A DNA stretch of 64,000 bases from Anarhynchus alexandrinus (Eukaryota; Chordata; Aves; Charadriiformes; Charadriidae). Within the stretch, counting starts at the first letter, position 1. Every line of letters begins with the position of its first letter. The translations under genes were made by a program, and so were the position numbers. Below are positions 1 to 13,162 of the stretch, piece after piece. The stretch spans positions 2,280,324 through 2,344,323 of the forward strand of contig VUYV01000147.1 in the NCBI GenBank assembly GCA_008711295.1, read 5' to 3'. A model generated the notes under the pieces. The model was not told where the DNA came from. It made no database searches and worked only from the letters and a program-made list of their open reading frames with translations.

Positions 1-1270
1 AATTTGTCTCCTTAAAAACACATCTTTTTAAAATTTAAAATCACTAATTGTGTATTTAGAAGCCTAAAGTACAGGCATGTAAATATTTTGAACTTTTACT
101 TTTTAGAAGAGGCTTTTCATCCTTACTAAATCAGAGAATCTTGGTGAGTAATGCTATCCCATTGCTATTTTGGTGCAACAACAATGAATCACCTCTATTA
201 CTTAACACATCCATTCTGAAGAATGCAGGATTACCATGATTTGTACTGGCATCAGTGTACTGGTGTGAATGTCAGCCAGAATTATAAAGCAGTTGGACCA
301 TGGACATCAGGATTTTCAAGGGCACAAATGGACTCCTGCTGCTCAGCTCTACATAACTACTTGTAGACGCTCATCACTTAATGGCTTGTTGGTTTTGAAA
401 CTCATTTTGTGAGTTTCACTAAGCAGCCTGGAGTTCCCAGAGTGAAAGGTAGTGCAGAAATGTGAAGAACTGTAGCTCCACTCTGCTGTTGTTGAAATGG
501 TTGTAACTTGAATTCTTTTTTTTTTTTGACCCAGACCAATTATGCTGAGGAAGTCTTTAGTCTTAAGTCAGTTGCTGCCTACTGAGTGAGTTTCACTGAA
601 CTCTTGTGAACTAGTTACCCATTCTGCACAGTGGTAAACCAAGGCTGTGAGAGGTGCCAGGGACTTGCCTAAGAATACACTGCTGCAAAATAACAAAAAA
701 CTTGACAGATGTAGGACTTATTATAACCTCAAAGATGGTACGGTTAATCCAATAATTTTTTTTGTTTCTTTTGTACAATACAAAGCAGGAACTAAACAGT
801 TACACATCAACTGATCCTGCTGGTATTCTTTGTAATTCAGATGATGGTACTATTTTTTTAAATAGTTGCTAATGTTTTGGTGATTTTTATTTTTTATTTT
901 TTTTTTACATTGTCTCTCTTGGAAGTTGAAAAATATAATACAATGAGATTAAAAAAAAAGTCCTTTCCTCAGTAAGGACTCTGTAGGAATGTGTTATGGG
1001 ACAGGAAGGTAACCTTCTCAGTGCCATGACAGTTTTAGTTGTTGTGATTTTGCAAGAGTGAGGTGCGACTCAGTAGCAAAGCAAGTTGCTGCTGTGGAAA
1101 GGCTTTTTTCAGGTCTCCTTTCTCTGAGAAGCTTGATATGTTTGTCCCTGACATCTACTCCACTCAGCAGGTATTTCAACTGCTAAAATTCGTACCAGGG
1201 CTCATCAAGACAATACCTTCAACGTGCTACACAACATACAAGAATAAATTTGTGCAAGGTCTGTACTCAC
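1..1270 (-). other. TPD52L1: TPD52L1 intron after the coiled-coil exon (partial)
   Basis: AT-rich sequence lying downstream of the 1271-1419 exon on the minus strand. It starts with the splice donor GTGAGT at 1270-1265 and runs off the left edge of the window. I see poly(A)/poly(T) runs but no further TPD52L1 exon and no recognisable repeat. The remaining coding exons, which in the family carry the conserved C-terminal half, must lie beyond position 1. Confidence 0.7.
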
Positions 1271-1419
1271 GCAGAAGTTGTCTGCATATCATGCCAGCTT
1301 TTGCTAAAGTTCTGCTTCAGTTCATTCATCAGACTTATGCCAAGCTTTTGTTTAATTTCAACCAGGTGCTTTTCTTTGGCTGCTAGCACTTGCCGCAAAG
1401 TTGAAATTTCATCCTCTAG
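1271..1419 (-). CDS. TPD52L1: TPD52L1 internal exon: coiled-coil segment
   Basis: On the minus strand this 149-bp exon (49 codons plus 2 nt) begins LEDEISTLRQVLAAKEKHL and ends in the ELKQNFSKSWHDMQTTS segment, followed by GC of the next codon. That is the diagnostic coiled coil of the TPD52 family, and the KQNFSKSWHDMQTT wording is specific to TPD52L1 (D53) rather than TPD52 or TPD52L2. An AG acceptor (1421-1420) precedes it and a GTGAGT donor (from 1270) follows. TPD52-family proteins are small cytosolic adaptors that homo- and heterodimerise through this coiled coil and are linked to vesicle trafficking and cell proliferation. The exon is in phase with the one at 8922-9037, which ends on a complete codon. 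There are no frameshifts or stops, so the gene looks functional. The opposite strand is also open here but is only a shadow. Confidence 0.93.
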
Positions 1420-2503
1420 CTGAGAGACACAAAGAGGGAGGAGAAAGGTGTTAGCCTGTTCCTACAGAACGATAAACACACACTATGTCAAGAGATTAAA
1501 TGACTCTCACATAAACTTGCATTTTTCATAGGTGACTAGAGAGACAGAGAGATTCAAGTGCTTACGGGAATCACAAAGACATGTCCAGAACAGAACTGAC
1601 GCTACATTAAATTAATATCTCAAACTGTGTCACCTATGTGCACCATCATACACATGCACCTGGTAAGAGAGAGAATTTTCCACTAAGAAAGTGACTATTG
1701 AGCAACTTGACCAAGGCCTTAGGCATTAGGAGTCTCAAACATCAGCTTTCCATTCACTCATAAAATGGGAATGGGCAGAACAGAGAAAACTGGACAATTC
1801 AGGCAGATAACTCTCTTTGAATGCACAGGGGTTTAACGCCATATTTGCAGCTTTTAAGTCTTCCACTCTCAAAAAAAAAAAAAAAAAAAGATGTAAATTC
1901 TTAGGAGCAGGTTAAAAAAAAATCACATTATAAAATATGACTTGACTCATAAAAAGTTACATCCTTGTCACATGAGTATTATCTATGTTTTTAGGCCCTA
2001 CGTATTTCAAAATAGTAACATAAAAATACATAGGAGATGGACTGTTAACATGAGTGACCAGGTCCTACACAAAGCATAGAAGCATTCAGAAGACACAGCA
2101 GATTGGCCTTTTCAGAGCTCGTAGTCATTAACCCAACTGTGCAAATCCAAGTTATAAAGACGCCATTCAGCCCAAACAGAGGAATATAATTCTCCCTGCA
2201 GTGGACATTATTTGACATTTAAACCAAGCCAGTGTTTTAGCAAGGCAAGGATCAGAACGCTTGACTGAGAGGAGGGACCGCTGAATCAGCCTGCCACTGG
2301 CTCAGGATCCTCCACCTTAGGCAGCACTCCTGCAAGCCGGGTTTGCATTCTTCATCCAGGAGCCTCCCAAGCCAATTATACACGCAGCACTCAGAGGTAC
2401 CGAAGCTAACAAGGGCAAGTGACACCAGAGCAGCTGCCTTTCACTTCAGGTTTAGAAGTTCCCTTACCGACTGTGTTCCTTCCTCCATATGTTAATAGGA
2501 TGA

Positions 2504-2532
2504 CATATGGTAATGTATCTGATTACCATATG
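2504..2532. repeat. Perfect 11-bp inverted repeat with 7-nt loop
   Basis: CATATGGTAAT at 2504-2514 is the exact reverse complement of ATTACCATATG at 2522-2532, with GTATCTG between. A related CCATATGTTAA lies just upstream near 2485. It would form a short cruciform or RNA hairpin. No function can be assigned. Confidence 0.8.
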
Positions 2533-5500
2533 TTAAGTTCCCTGGAACCACAGTCTCCCCATGATTTAACTCCATAGGCTGCAGGGAATGAGGCAAGCAC
2601 CAGCTGCATCAGTTGCTGACCTCCAGGGCTATATTTAGGATGTAAATACCAGCATTATTTTTATTTTACACACTCGTGCATTCTGCTTCCTTGTAAAACT
2701 GGCTGCAAGCTCATTGTTCTTGGAAAAGTCTCACCCTTGAATCCCCCAGCTATCAGTTTCTCTTTTGTCACTACCTGCTATCTAAATTATTCAAGCAGCT
2801 CAGGAATTAAGCAGCAAGACTATGAACACAAGGCAAAATCATGACCTCAGAGAAGCAGATACCAGTATTCACCAACACCTGCAATGTCAACACTTCCCAG
2901 TACAATACATATCAATCTAAAATTGCTTTATACCTTCCCATATCCTTCATACTCCATTATATTCCTAACCTGCAAATGAAACGCTGTCAAGAGGCAGCAT
3001 GAGTTTCTCTTCTGAGGATAACTGGTTAAATGCTGACAGAAAGAAGAAATCACAAATGTCAGCATTTCTCAGGTAGCAGTTCAGAGCTCCCTTTAGTTGT
3101 TTCCCAACCACAGCAAACCCCTTAGTACACAAGTCTGCCTGAGTAACACTGCTAAAGAACTTAACTTAAACCGATACCAGTATGCTTACATGTACTTAAA
3201 CATTAATACTTTCCATATGGGCCAGCACTAGGCTGATCATTAGGTACCTGGATATGTAAACGTTTGAGGGCTTCTATTAAAATTACTTTCCATCTGTTCC
3301 GTTGAATAGACACCTAAAGCTGTAAAGCCCTAAGCAAGCATTAACCATGTGCTCAATGGCATAAGTATGAACAACATTTTTGACTGTATTAAAAATAATA
3401 AATTGTTTTTCTTTAGAGATCAGAGTCTGGCTTCGATTTCACAAAATCCTCTTCAAGTTCCATCATTTTAAAATAATGGAAGATACAAGGCCTCCCTGAA
3501 GCACTCAGATATCAGTGATTGAAGACTGTGAAGTAGGCAGAAAGGATTAGGGACTTATAGTGGGATCTTGAAAAGCATTTAAGCAGGTTATATACCTAAC
3601 TCCCATGGAAGTCAGGTATCACCTGCTTAGGCATTTTTCAAAAGTCCAGTGTTATAAATGCAGACTGCATTATGAAACTAGGGCTTAAGCCAATAGAAAT
3701 ACAAGCTTCTTGTCCTCACGGTTCCCTTCTAGGTGAAATGGAGTCAGAAGAATATAGATGCATCATACAGGGACAAAGTTCCCTTCTCCCTTTTTGTGGG
3801 CTTAGGAATCAGAGTTAATAGCTGTTTTTTCTTTTCTCTGTTACTGTGTAAAAGCAAGGAGAGGAGCTGACCACTTAAGACACTACAATTCCTATCATTA
3901 GCTGACATGAGTAACGTGTAAATCACACAAATGTGAGACCCCAGGAAAAAAAAACACAATTACAGACAGATCTCTCTGAAATCTGGGACTGACTAATAAT
4001 ATGGAAGAAGGACAGTGAAGTCCAGCACACAAACACAAAAAAGTATTATTCCTTGTTTTGCCTTCTTTTTTTTAATTATTATTTTAGGGCAAATTGTATG
4101 TTTTACGAGGTTGAACATCCCTTTAAGATGGTGACATGCCTGAAAAAAACCACCCCACTGCAACATATAACCTTTCTCATTTTTTTCAGTAGACACTCAC
4201 AAAACAGCTCATAAAATACAAACCAGAAAGTACTTATTCAGTAAAATGGAGCATTTTGGATAGACTACTATTAATAAAAATATATGTCAGTTGGAATGAT
4301 TTATATTCTGAGACACACATAGTACTATGTAAAACATGGAGGTGGAAAGATTCAGCTATTGGTTGGAATAATGGGTTGAATGGTAAGCTGAACAGTAAAT
4401 TGTATGTTTGTTTTAAGGATAAAGGCAGTAAGTGATTAAAATATTAAGGGGCCCCAATAGAAAACAGAAGCCATCTACTTCTAAGTTAGATTAAGCATCC
4501 TTTTTCCCTACCACTACACCACCAAATGTGTAGTGCCCTGACCTGGCTGTTTGCACAGCCCTCCTCACCAGGGGAAACTGTACCAGACAAAAGCCATCAC
4601 TGAAAAAACAAGGACTATTTTTAAGGCAGATGAGTTCCTAGATCCAGTGCAGAGATGCGCACAAGTACCTGTGTGGGTACAGCACAGGGGGCAGGAATGA
4701 GTGGCTGGAGATGGAGAACAGAGGAAGGCAGTGATGAGTTAAAGCAGCACATGCAGTACACCCATGGAGGTTGAGTACTGCGATATGTACACAACAGGCA
4801 TACATCACTACTGAAAGGAAGGCAGACATATCTGTTTAGGAGTGAGAACTACCTGAGGGACAGGCTTTGCAAGGTACTGTTTAAAGAAATAAAAGCGAGT
4901 TACACAAGCAACACCAGCAGTGTGATAATATGCTGACAAAAACTTTAAAAGGAGCTGGCAACTACAGCAAAGCCAGCAAAGAAACCAAGGCCATGGTCCC
5001 TTGGAGCTAGTGCTGTCCCAAGGAACTCCCACTGTCATCTGTGAGCAGGTACACCCATCTTCAGTTGTACCACCACGATTCATCCCTGCACAGCTACATG
5101 ACACTAGCTCACAGCACAGCACCTCCCAGTCATGCTGCCAAAACCAGCCATGAGGACCACAGCTGAAAATAGTAGGGGTAGAAATTTTGAAAGGGCAGTG
5201 CCACGAAATCTCTGACATCATGGAACCATGGTTCAGAAATACCGTGAATCCTCAGGGCAGGCTCACACATTTCACTAACACAGGTACCACCATGGCAGCC
5301 AGGCTGCAGCATACATCTGCCCACCTGTGCTAGAACTGAACATCAACTCTCTGCATAGCTATGTCCTGTAAGAAAAGTGGAAAACACGTACCAGACAAAA
5401 AACGTAATAAGGAAAGACCAGCTATATCACTGGTAGGAAGAGCAACTACGAGGGAGTACTTGATAGCATAAAGACGTTCATCTTATGAGGAACAAAATAA

Positions 5501-7296
5501 TCTTTTCCTTCATTTCATTGGCTTTCAAAAAAAAAAAAAATCACAAGACTGCATCTTCTCTATACTGCTCTTTCACATAATCCTTTTTATCTCAGAAGAC
5601 ACAAAAAGTTACAGTAAGTACACAGAAAAACTGTCTCCCAATGAAACCAACCCATGGGACCCTTAAATTTTGATTAGCTATTGTGTTTGTGATTGTTATC
5701 GAATTTTTACTCCTTTTCAAAATTGCTGAGTTTTGTAACATGTATACTAAAATGCATAAAATATTTGTAAGGGAATGTGAGGACCTTACCATGGTAGCCT
5801 TTTAAAGAAAGAAGTTGTAAGTGCAAACAGAATAACGTAACACAAAAAATAACAGGCACTTCACCTCTGCACCAAATCATATGGCTCAAAGTGTACACCT
5901 CCAGGCTGAGTACCTATTGATTTTTGTTTTTCCTTGGGTGAACAGCACCCAGAGACATCAGGGACACACATAAATAAAATTAGCTATAAGTGAGCAGAAA
6001 AAAGCACTCTCATCTTTCCTCAAACTTAAACATGCAGTAACACACACAGCTGAACTTAGAACCTGTGCATCAGCTAGAAAGCTTGTAGATCAAACCAGAT
6101 AGCTACTTTTGTGAAGGTATGGGAGGGGGGAGACAGCAAGGAGTAAATGACTACTTTGATGAGCGTAATGGAAGGACAACTGACAGCAGTGAGCAAGATA
6201 GCTCAAAACCTCAGCCCCCATCATGACTCAGGAGTCANTCTGAAGCATCAGACTGACTTCTGTTAAGTCAAATGACTGTTAGAAGTTCCTGTAAGAGTTA
6301 CTCATTTTACTCGCATTGTAGAAATTCCAAGGCTTGATTAGAGTCAGAGCCCTGCTGTGTTAGCCAGACTACAAATACAAGAACAGAGTTAGTCCACGCT
6401 CTGAAAAGCTTCCAGTACAAAGAGACTGCTAGCAGGGGAATAGGAAAAGAGTATACAAGAAAACTGTCAGAAAAACAGTATTGCTAGTTCCCCTCCTAAT
6501 GTCAGGGAAGGAAGAAGGAAGAGGAAGACGACAGAGAATATATGTATACAGCAGATACAAAACACAGAGAGGGAACATATTTTTTCTGTTTAAATACATG
6601 CACAACAGGTGCTCACCACAGCTCCCCATTATATCAACTATTGAGAGATTGCAGCATTAAGGAAGATTTGAACCTTTCAGAACAATAAGAAGAAAGGTGC
6701 TTGTTCCTACAGGCTCAAACAGGTATTACCTAACACATAAGAACATGGAAGAAAACAAAACTACCACCAGTGGAAGAGAGGGGGCTTGAAAGTAATGACT
6801 AGCAGCTTTTCGAAAGGAAACATTAGCCAATTCCCACAGAGGTTTCTCTCTGGAGTCAAGGTCTTACACGTTTTTTAGTCTTTTCTAAGAATAATAAGCA
6901 TCATTTAAGTTTAGACTTTGTTCATGCTAAATTCAAGTTTTCCAAACCTTTCTTAGCATAATTACCAGTTTTATTTTGTTTTCAAGCATAAGCTATATGC
7001 CAGTAAACTGCTGCGAGCAATTCAGAAAATAATTTCTAGGTCAGCCAAGATCATAATATTTGAAAGGCAATCTTTCACTTGTGTGTTGGTACACGAATTA
7101 AAACATTTCTACCATGAGCCACTGAGAACTCTCTGCTCCCACAGGAATCAGCAAGCAGGAAGGATGCCCAGAAACTCTTGATATAAATTCTCTTGAGAGA
7201 GGCATATCATTCTCAGATGGTTGCAGGAAGTTCTTTTTCTTTTTATTCCTTGTTTCCATCTGCCTTTTAAGCCCCTTTTGGCAGAAAAGAGAAGAG

Positions 7297-7563
7297 AATC
7301 ACAGAATGGCTGAGGTTGGAAGGGACCTCTGGATGCCATCTGGTCCAACCCCCTGCCCAAGGAGGGCCACGTAGAGCCAGTTGCCCAGGACTGTGCCCAG
7401 ACAGCTTTTGAATATCTCCAAGGATGGAGATTCCACAACCTCTCCGGGCAACCTGCCCCAGTGCTCAGTTACACTCACAGTGAAAAAGTGTTTCCTGATG
7501 TTCAGAGGGAACCTCCTATGTTTCAGTGTGTGCCCACTGCCTCTGGTCCTGATGAAAAGATAA
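7297..7563 (-). mobile_element. CR1 LINE 3' end, antisense
   Basis: Starts with AATCACAGAATGGCTGAGG and continues with the usual reverse-complement CR1 3' sequence (GGTTGGAAGGGACCTCTGG, TCCAACCCCCTGCC and so on). It is a 5'-truncated fragment of about 267 bp, typical of avian CR1 insertions. Open frames across it in both directions are remnants of CR1 ORF2 or its shadow. Confidence 0.93.
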
Positions 7564-8921
7564 TAATGAACACCCCAACTCCTATGTCATCGCTATATGA
7601 TGAACTGAACATGTAAAGTTTCAGTTTCCTTCTTGTATTTACAGATGTGATGGGATCAGCAAAGAAGTAAAAATTAACTAGCAACTCAGAAACACAAGGC
7701 TTGATAAAACATTAAAGCAAGAAAACAATCTTTTGGGTTTTGTTTCACTAGAAAATCCTAAATCGGCACTGAAGGTAAATGACTTGAGAGTCATTAAGAA
7801 TGTGACTTCTTAAAGTATTTAATATTACAACTTAATCCTAATTTAAATATTTCTGCTTTATGAAAGACAGGGATCAATCTCTGCAAAAGAACTGTCCCCT
7901 GGATGTGCCCATTCTGTGTGTAATAGCAGCAAATGCTTCACAGAGCACTATGGAACAATGATGAAGGAATGCTTTTTCCCTAGCCAGTTTACACTTTGAA
8001 AGTATATGCTCACAGCCCAAATTTCAGGTTTCTTGTTATTCAAATGGGCTGTTACTTTATTCTTACTATCTGAAGTTTCCAACCTACTGTCTTAAAAATT
8101 CATTATTTCAATTAAGACAAAGACAACTCTCCCCCTTCATACAGCTGTGATTTCTGTTATTTGTCTCTCATTTAAAATAAACCAACCCTCACTTTTTCCC
8201 ATTCTCTCATTTTCCATTGTGGAATTTCACTTCTGTTTCTGCCGTATTCAGCAGCAGTAATGAAAACTGAATCCACTCTCCCATTGTAGACTGAATCTAT
8301 ACAATCTCTTTAACCTTTCTAATAAAAAGACCACATGGTTCACACCTTTTTCCTCCGATCTCCTTGCTATTAAGTATTATTTTTAAAACTCTACATGGTG
8401 CCATGACATCTCCAGAAGTTCTTTAATTAAGCAAACAACAAATGCAAACTAAAAATATAACCTTCTCCAAACATATCAGTGCCAAAGGAAACTAAAATGT
8501 GATGAAATTACTGCTCTCATCATCATCAATCTCTTCTGGAACCATCATCATCAGCTTTTCCTCTGAGCACCACACAAAGAATCTTTTCCATCAGGTGTCA
8601 CAACCACCATAACAACAATACCATAGATCTAATAAGAAGAACACCTACCATTCTTTATAAAGGAAGGTTTATTTATGAAGACATACGTCTTGACTAAAAA
8701 GGTAAGGTATATTTAACTTTCTCTCTACAATCATCAAGTAGAAGATATTTAATCTTCAAAAAACATATAAGGAAATTAATTGCTTCAGATTATTGTAGCC
8801 CAGAATAATTTTACTAAAAAGGAAGAGCATACCTTTACAATGTGTACTTCAGCCTACAATTAATATCTTCCAGTTTAAGGAAGTAGAAACAGTAAGACCC
8901 AAAGAAATTCGAATTCATTAC

Positions 8922-9037
8922 CTTGACTAGCTCAATCTTTAACTCTTCTTTTTCTTCTTCAGAAATCATATTGGTGAAATCAACATCGGTGACCACATCT
9001 TCATCTGCTTCATGCAAAGACTGGGTTTCCAACAGGC
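8922..9037 (-). CDS. TPD52L1: TPD52L1 exon 2: acidic N-terminal segment
   Basis: The 116-bp minus-strand exon supplies two bases (GC) to a split codon and then encodes LLETQSLHEADEDVV, followed by a segment ending ISEEEKEELKIELVK. This matches the N-terminal region of vertebrate TPD52L1 (mammalian LLETEPLQGTDEDAV followed by LSEEEKEELKAELVQ). It is acidic and leads straight into the coiled coil encoded by 1271-1419. The acceptor is TTTAAG (AG at 9039-9038) and the donor is AAG|GTAATG (GT at 8921-8920). Because the exon begins in phase 1, the previous coding exon must end with one base of a codon. The 49314-49329 candidate meets that requirement. The reading frame is intact. Confidence 0.93.
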
Positions 9038-12000
9038 CTTAAAGTAAAAAAAGGTCAAGACAACCATTATCAATTATTTCAGCTATGCTATTGACCTCCC
9101 CTAAAATCTAAGAACGATACAATATTCACCCTCTAGGAAAAAAAAAAAGAAAAACAAAACAACCTTTTCCTGCTAAAGGTCATTTGTATTCTGCTCCTCT
9201 TTGCTTCTGAAAAGCTACTGGAAGTATCAGATGATAATCTCTGCACAGAAGCAATTTAATATGTGAAAGTACCACTCATTCCCAGAAAGCAATCACCTTG
9301 GACCCCACTAGCGCCTGACGAGGCACTTCCTTGCTTCTAACAATACAGAAGAAAAAAAGGGGGGGGAGAGAGAAGAAGAAAGCTTTTTCTTCAAAATAAG
9401 AAAGCTGCTTAATGTGGATCACTGATGTGAACAGTGGCAATAGTACACTGAACGATATAGGAACTATATTACTGAGTCAAATTTGCTTTAAAAGTACTTT
9501 TGATTGCAGCAATTTGAGAACCTTACAGAGGTACACAGTTTCCAGATGCAAATGCCATACCTACTGTTTAAATCTTCTAAATGTTAGAGAGAAGCACACC
9601 TTGATCACCCAATCTAAACTGGTGGAGGGTGAACAATTATACTGGACCTCCAGTTACTTACTTCTTCTGCGTGTCCAAGACCAGGATCAGTATGTATAAG
9701 CACGTACATAAATGTTTGTGAGACCTGGGTCTACCTTGTACAATATATACAGAGGAAACAAAATATATCCTATCTCCCAATCATTCAGTTAAGAGAAGAA
9801 TGATTGCTGGGATTCCTGCCATTAATAGCCTCTCATTCTTCATCGGCTGCAAACAAAACAACGCAAAAGATTCTCGCTCCTTTGGAACTTGTTTTAAAGT
9901 TCTCAATTTGTTTCTGTTGTGGAAGAAAATTCTCCTCCAGGCTACATCCGGAACAGCAGTTTTCCATGTATTTCAGTTCTTTAGTGGGGTAATCAGCCAT
10001 CTCAGCTGACTCCTTACATATATATACTGCTTAATACAGAAGAAAAGAATTTCTTTCCCAGGTCCACAGAGGCCTGTATATTCTATTACATAGAGATTAG
10101 AATTTAACTTTGTTAAATTTTGGCAGTAGGGAATAGAGGTTACATACAGCAAGTCTGGAGTATTGAACAACTTGAGATTGAGTACTTCATATTTTCATGC
10201 AGAAAGCAAAACTCCCTCCACCTTTCTGTCATTTCTTCCACCTAGAGTCCCTCAGTGTACCTGGATTTCCTCCTATTTAACAGAACAGAACTGATTTGAT
10301 TCATACTATCAACTTCACTGCAGAGCACAAGGTGAACTCAGCCTTGTTAATTACAACCTCCCCTGAGTGGGAAGATAAAGAGCAGCAACACAGGTGCTGA
10401 ACGCCTGCCTGACACCACACGCAAGAATAGAGCACCACCGTTAAGCACAAAACCTTTTAAAAAACATAAAAGCATATAGAAGCAGTTGCTACCTTAGCTA
10501 TTACCCAAAAAGCAGCTTGCCAGGAAAACCTAGATTGCCAAAGTCAGAACAAAAGAAAAGCACATTTATTCAGTAGGAATACTCCCAAATCACCCTTATT
10601 AACACCCCTCCATCTCTATACATAATTGTTGTTTGATATTTGTTTGAGGATTAATAGTGTTGCTACAGGAATCAGGCTAAACTTAGTCCCCACGGTCTTG
10701 AAAGCAGTCTCTTTTTCATGGATGGAGGAGCAGCAGTACAGGGTAGCTCTTGGAAATGCCAGGAAGAATCTCAGGGGCAACAGGGTTAAGGCTGAAAACC
10801 CTTAAGCAAAGTCTTGGGGTAGATGCGAGATGAGGCGATCTTGGAGCAACTGGTACTTGAACTAAAAAGGTGGCAGACCTGTGCTCAAAGCATTAGTTTG
10901 GGATTGGCTAGGTAAAGAGGCCAGAACTGTTGGACAACTGTTAGGTAGAGATGGAAGCCAACATGGGCCAAACCCACCAAAGGCAACTGAGTAACACTTA
11001 ACTAGACCTAATGATCAAGTTCAAACTTCAAGACTGAACTGAAATTACAATCCATTCCAAAATAGGGCACACACGTCAATCTTCTGCATGATTCTCTGAG
11101 ATGTCATCCAGTGCCTGTCTCAATTGTTCTGTTGCTTCTCATTTAAGTCCTCTGAAATCTAGTGTGACCTTTCAGTCTCCACTTTCTTGCTCGTGCCACT
11201 ACCAAAGTCCTCCCTAATGGTCACTGTTCCTCCGCAAAGGCTTTGCTTCAGTCATCTCACAGTTCCAGTCTGAACATCTCTCCACCGTGCTGTGGGTTGC
11301 AATCTTCTTTCAGACAGTCCCAGTTCTGACACCTCCTCACATGAGCACTACGACAAGCAACCTACTCTCTCACTTTTCCCTTGCTGTTCTCAATCTTTGT
11401 CTTTCCTTCATGATCCTTGTTTTTTCCAGCCACACCTAGTAGCTCTAAGTCCTGGACTTCACCTTCTATTGCCAGCTTCACTGGTATCCTCTCACTCCTT
11501 ATGACTGATCACTTCAGTCCTGGGCCAGGTCTATCAGCATAGGCAGGATGCTTCACTTCTAGTGATAGGTCACCTGAACTTCTCAGTTTCTTTTCCCCAC
11601 TTGAGCAACAGAAATTCATTTCTTGAATCTCACCTGAAAAAATCTGTTCACCAGTGTCTGGCACTACCCTCACAGACCATTGCTGTAATTTCTGTCTTAG
11701 TCTTCAGTTTAGGAAAGGCAAGAATGAAAAAAATGAACACATTAGTAAGAAAACAAGCTTCCTGAGCCAGAAGAGATCTCAAGTCTTCCCATCCAGAATG
11801 TAAACCTAGAACTCTGTCCCTGTTCCCTGTGATTTATATCCTACAGAATTTAGCATCCACAATTTTAAGCAACTGCACAGCAAAGCGTGCAGGCAAGGTT
11901 CCCAAGACTTTGTTCTTAGTCTTTTCTTTTTTTTTTAACTTACGTGCCTGTCCCTATTTCTCCTCTAATAACCACTGAGTCCCGACTCCTGTATTAGATT

Positions 12001-13083
12001 TCAAACAGAGTTAGAGGTCTCTTAAAACAAGTTTAATGAAAACAGTCAGTTGGTAGAGAAGATTTAAAGTGATTTCACAGACAAAGAGAATGCTAGATGA
12101 GCTCATCCTTATATGAGGTATCAGAAAAACCAAACAGGGAATGAGGGTCATTTATAAAATCTGTTTTACAACAACAGAAAAAAATGTCCCAGTTTGTACT
12201 TCTGGGTACCACAGCATCCATTCCACCAAAGCACACCTTCTGGTGATGTTCCTACAGCACCTTACCCAGGAGGAGTTCAGCACAGCCTCGGGAAGAACTA
12301 TAGTATTAACTTGATTCAAGGAAGTCAGCCAACTACAAGACACAAAACCATAGGAAATTAGGCTATTGACATTTTCCTACTCATAAGACAACTTGTTAGT
12401 TTTGCAGTCTCCAAGGAGAACAGGAACCTGCAGCAAAATTCACACCACTATATAATTCTACTCTATGCAGGAAGCACAGCCTCCTCTCAACCTTCCTTGT
12501 AGGGTCCTTTGAAATAGGCAGCCTGAGAAACATACCTTTCAGACATTGGTTATAGATGCACCAAGTACAGAACCATAATAGAATACAAGAGCTCAGTGGG
12601 ATTGCTGTTATGTCTTGAATTAACCACATGAGTAATTCTTTAAGAATCAAGGAAGAAGATAGGATCTATTTCATGTGTTTAATCTAGCTACACGTTTTGT
12701 TAAACACACTTAATCTAAGAATTCACGAAAACACACAAGGATGAGCTGATTCAGCTGAACGGTTAGAGATGAGTCCTAGAATTTAAGCATTTTTCTACAC
12801 TATAGAGAAAACTGCCAGATTTAGGTATCTAAAAGCCAAAATTTTAACATTGCATTTTTATACTTCACCATGTACATTCAATTCCAACAATTGTGTTGGA
12901 ATTCGTTCACCCAAGAAAAAAGAAATCTGCACTTTAGCAATGCAGACATTCCTCTGTGTGCATGTACAGAGATTCAGTTTATACATACAGTTCCTGCAGC
13001 TGAACACGTAACACAGCTCTTCTTGTTAGTTTCACACTTCTTCCTTTGGGGGTAGAAGGGACTTAACTGGTTCCCAGCTCACC

Positions 13084-13162
13084 TGGAATTAAATATATCT
13101 ACATAGTATATATCTATATAGATAACTATATATGTATACATAGTCATAATGTATCTATAGTT
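13084..13162. repeat. AT-rich low-complexity tract
   Basis: Degenerate TATATCTA/TAGATA units with short internal palindromes. It looks like a decayed dinucleotide or tetranucleotide microsatellite within intron sequence. Confidence 0.7.

Larger units (their letters stand above)
1420..8921 (-). other. TPD52L1: TPD52L1 intron between the two recognised exons
   Basis: About 7.5 kb of AT-rich intron bounded by a GTAATG donor (8921) and the acceptor CAG at 1422-1420. It contains one antisense CR1 3' end (7297-7563), a short perfect inverted repeat (2504-2532), simple poly(A/T) runs and one unresolved base at 6238. I see no convincing additional exon. Open stretches such as the minus-strand one at 4808-5221 lack family similarity and good splice sites. 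Confidence 0.75.

Noticed and set aside
1063..1386. Plus-strand 107-codon frame
   Set aside because: Antisense shadow of the TPD52L1 coiled-coil exon on the minus strand.
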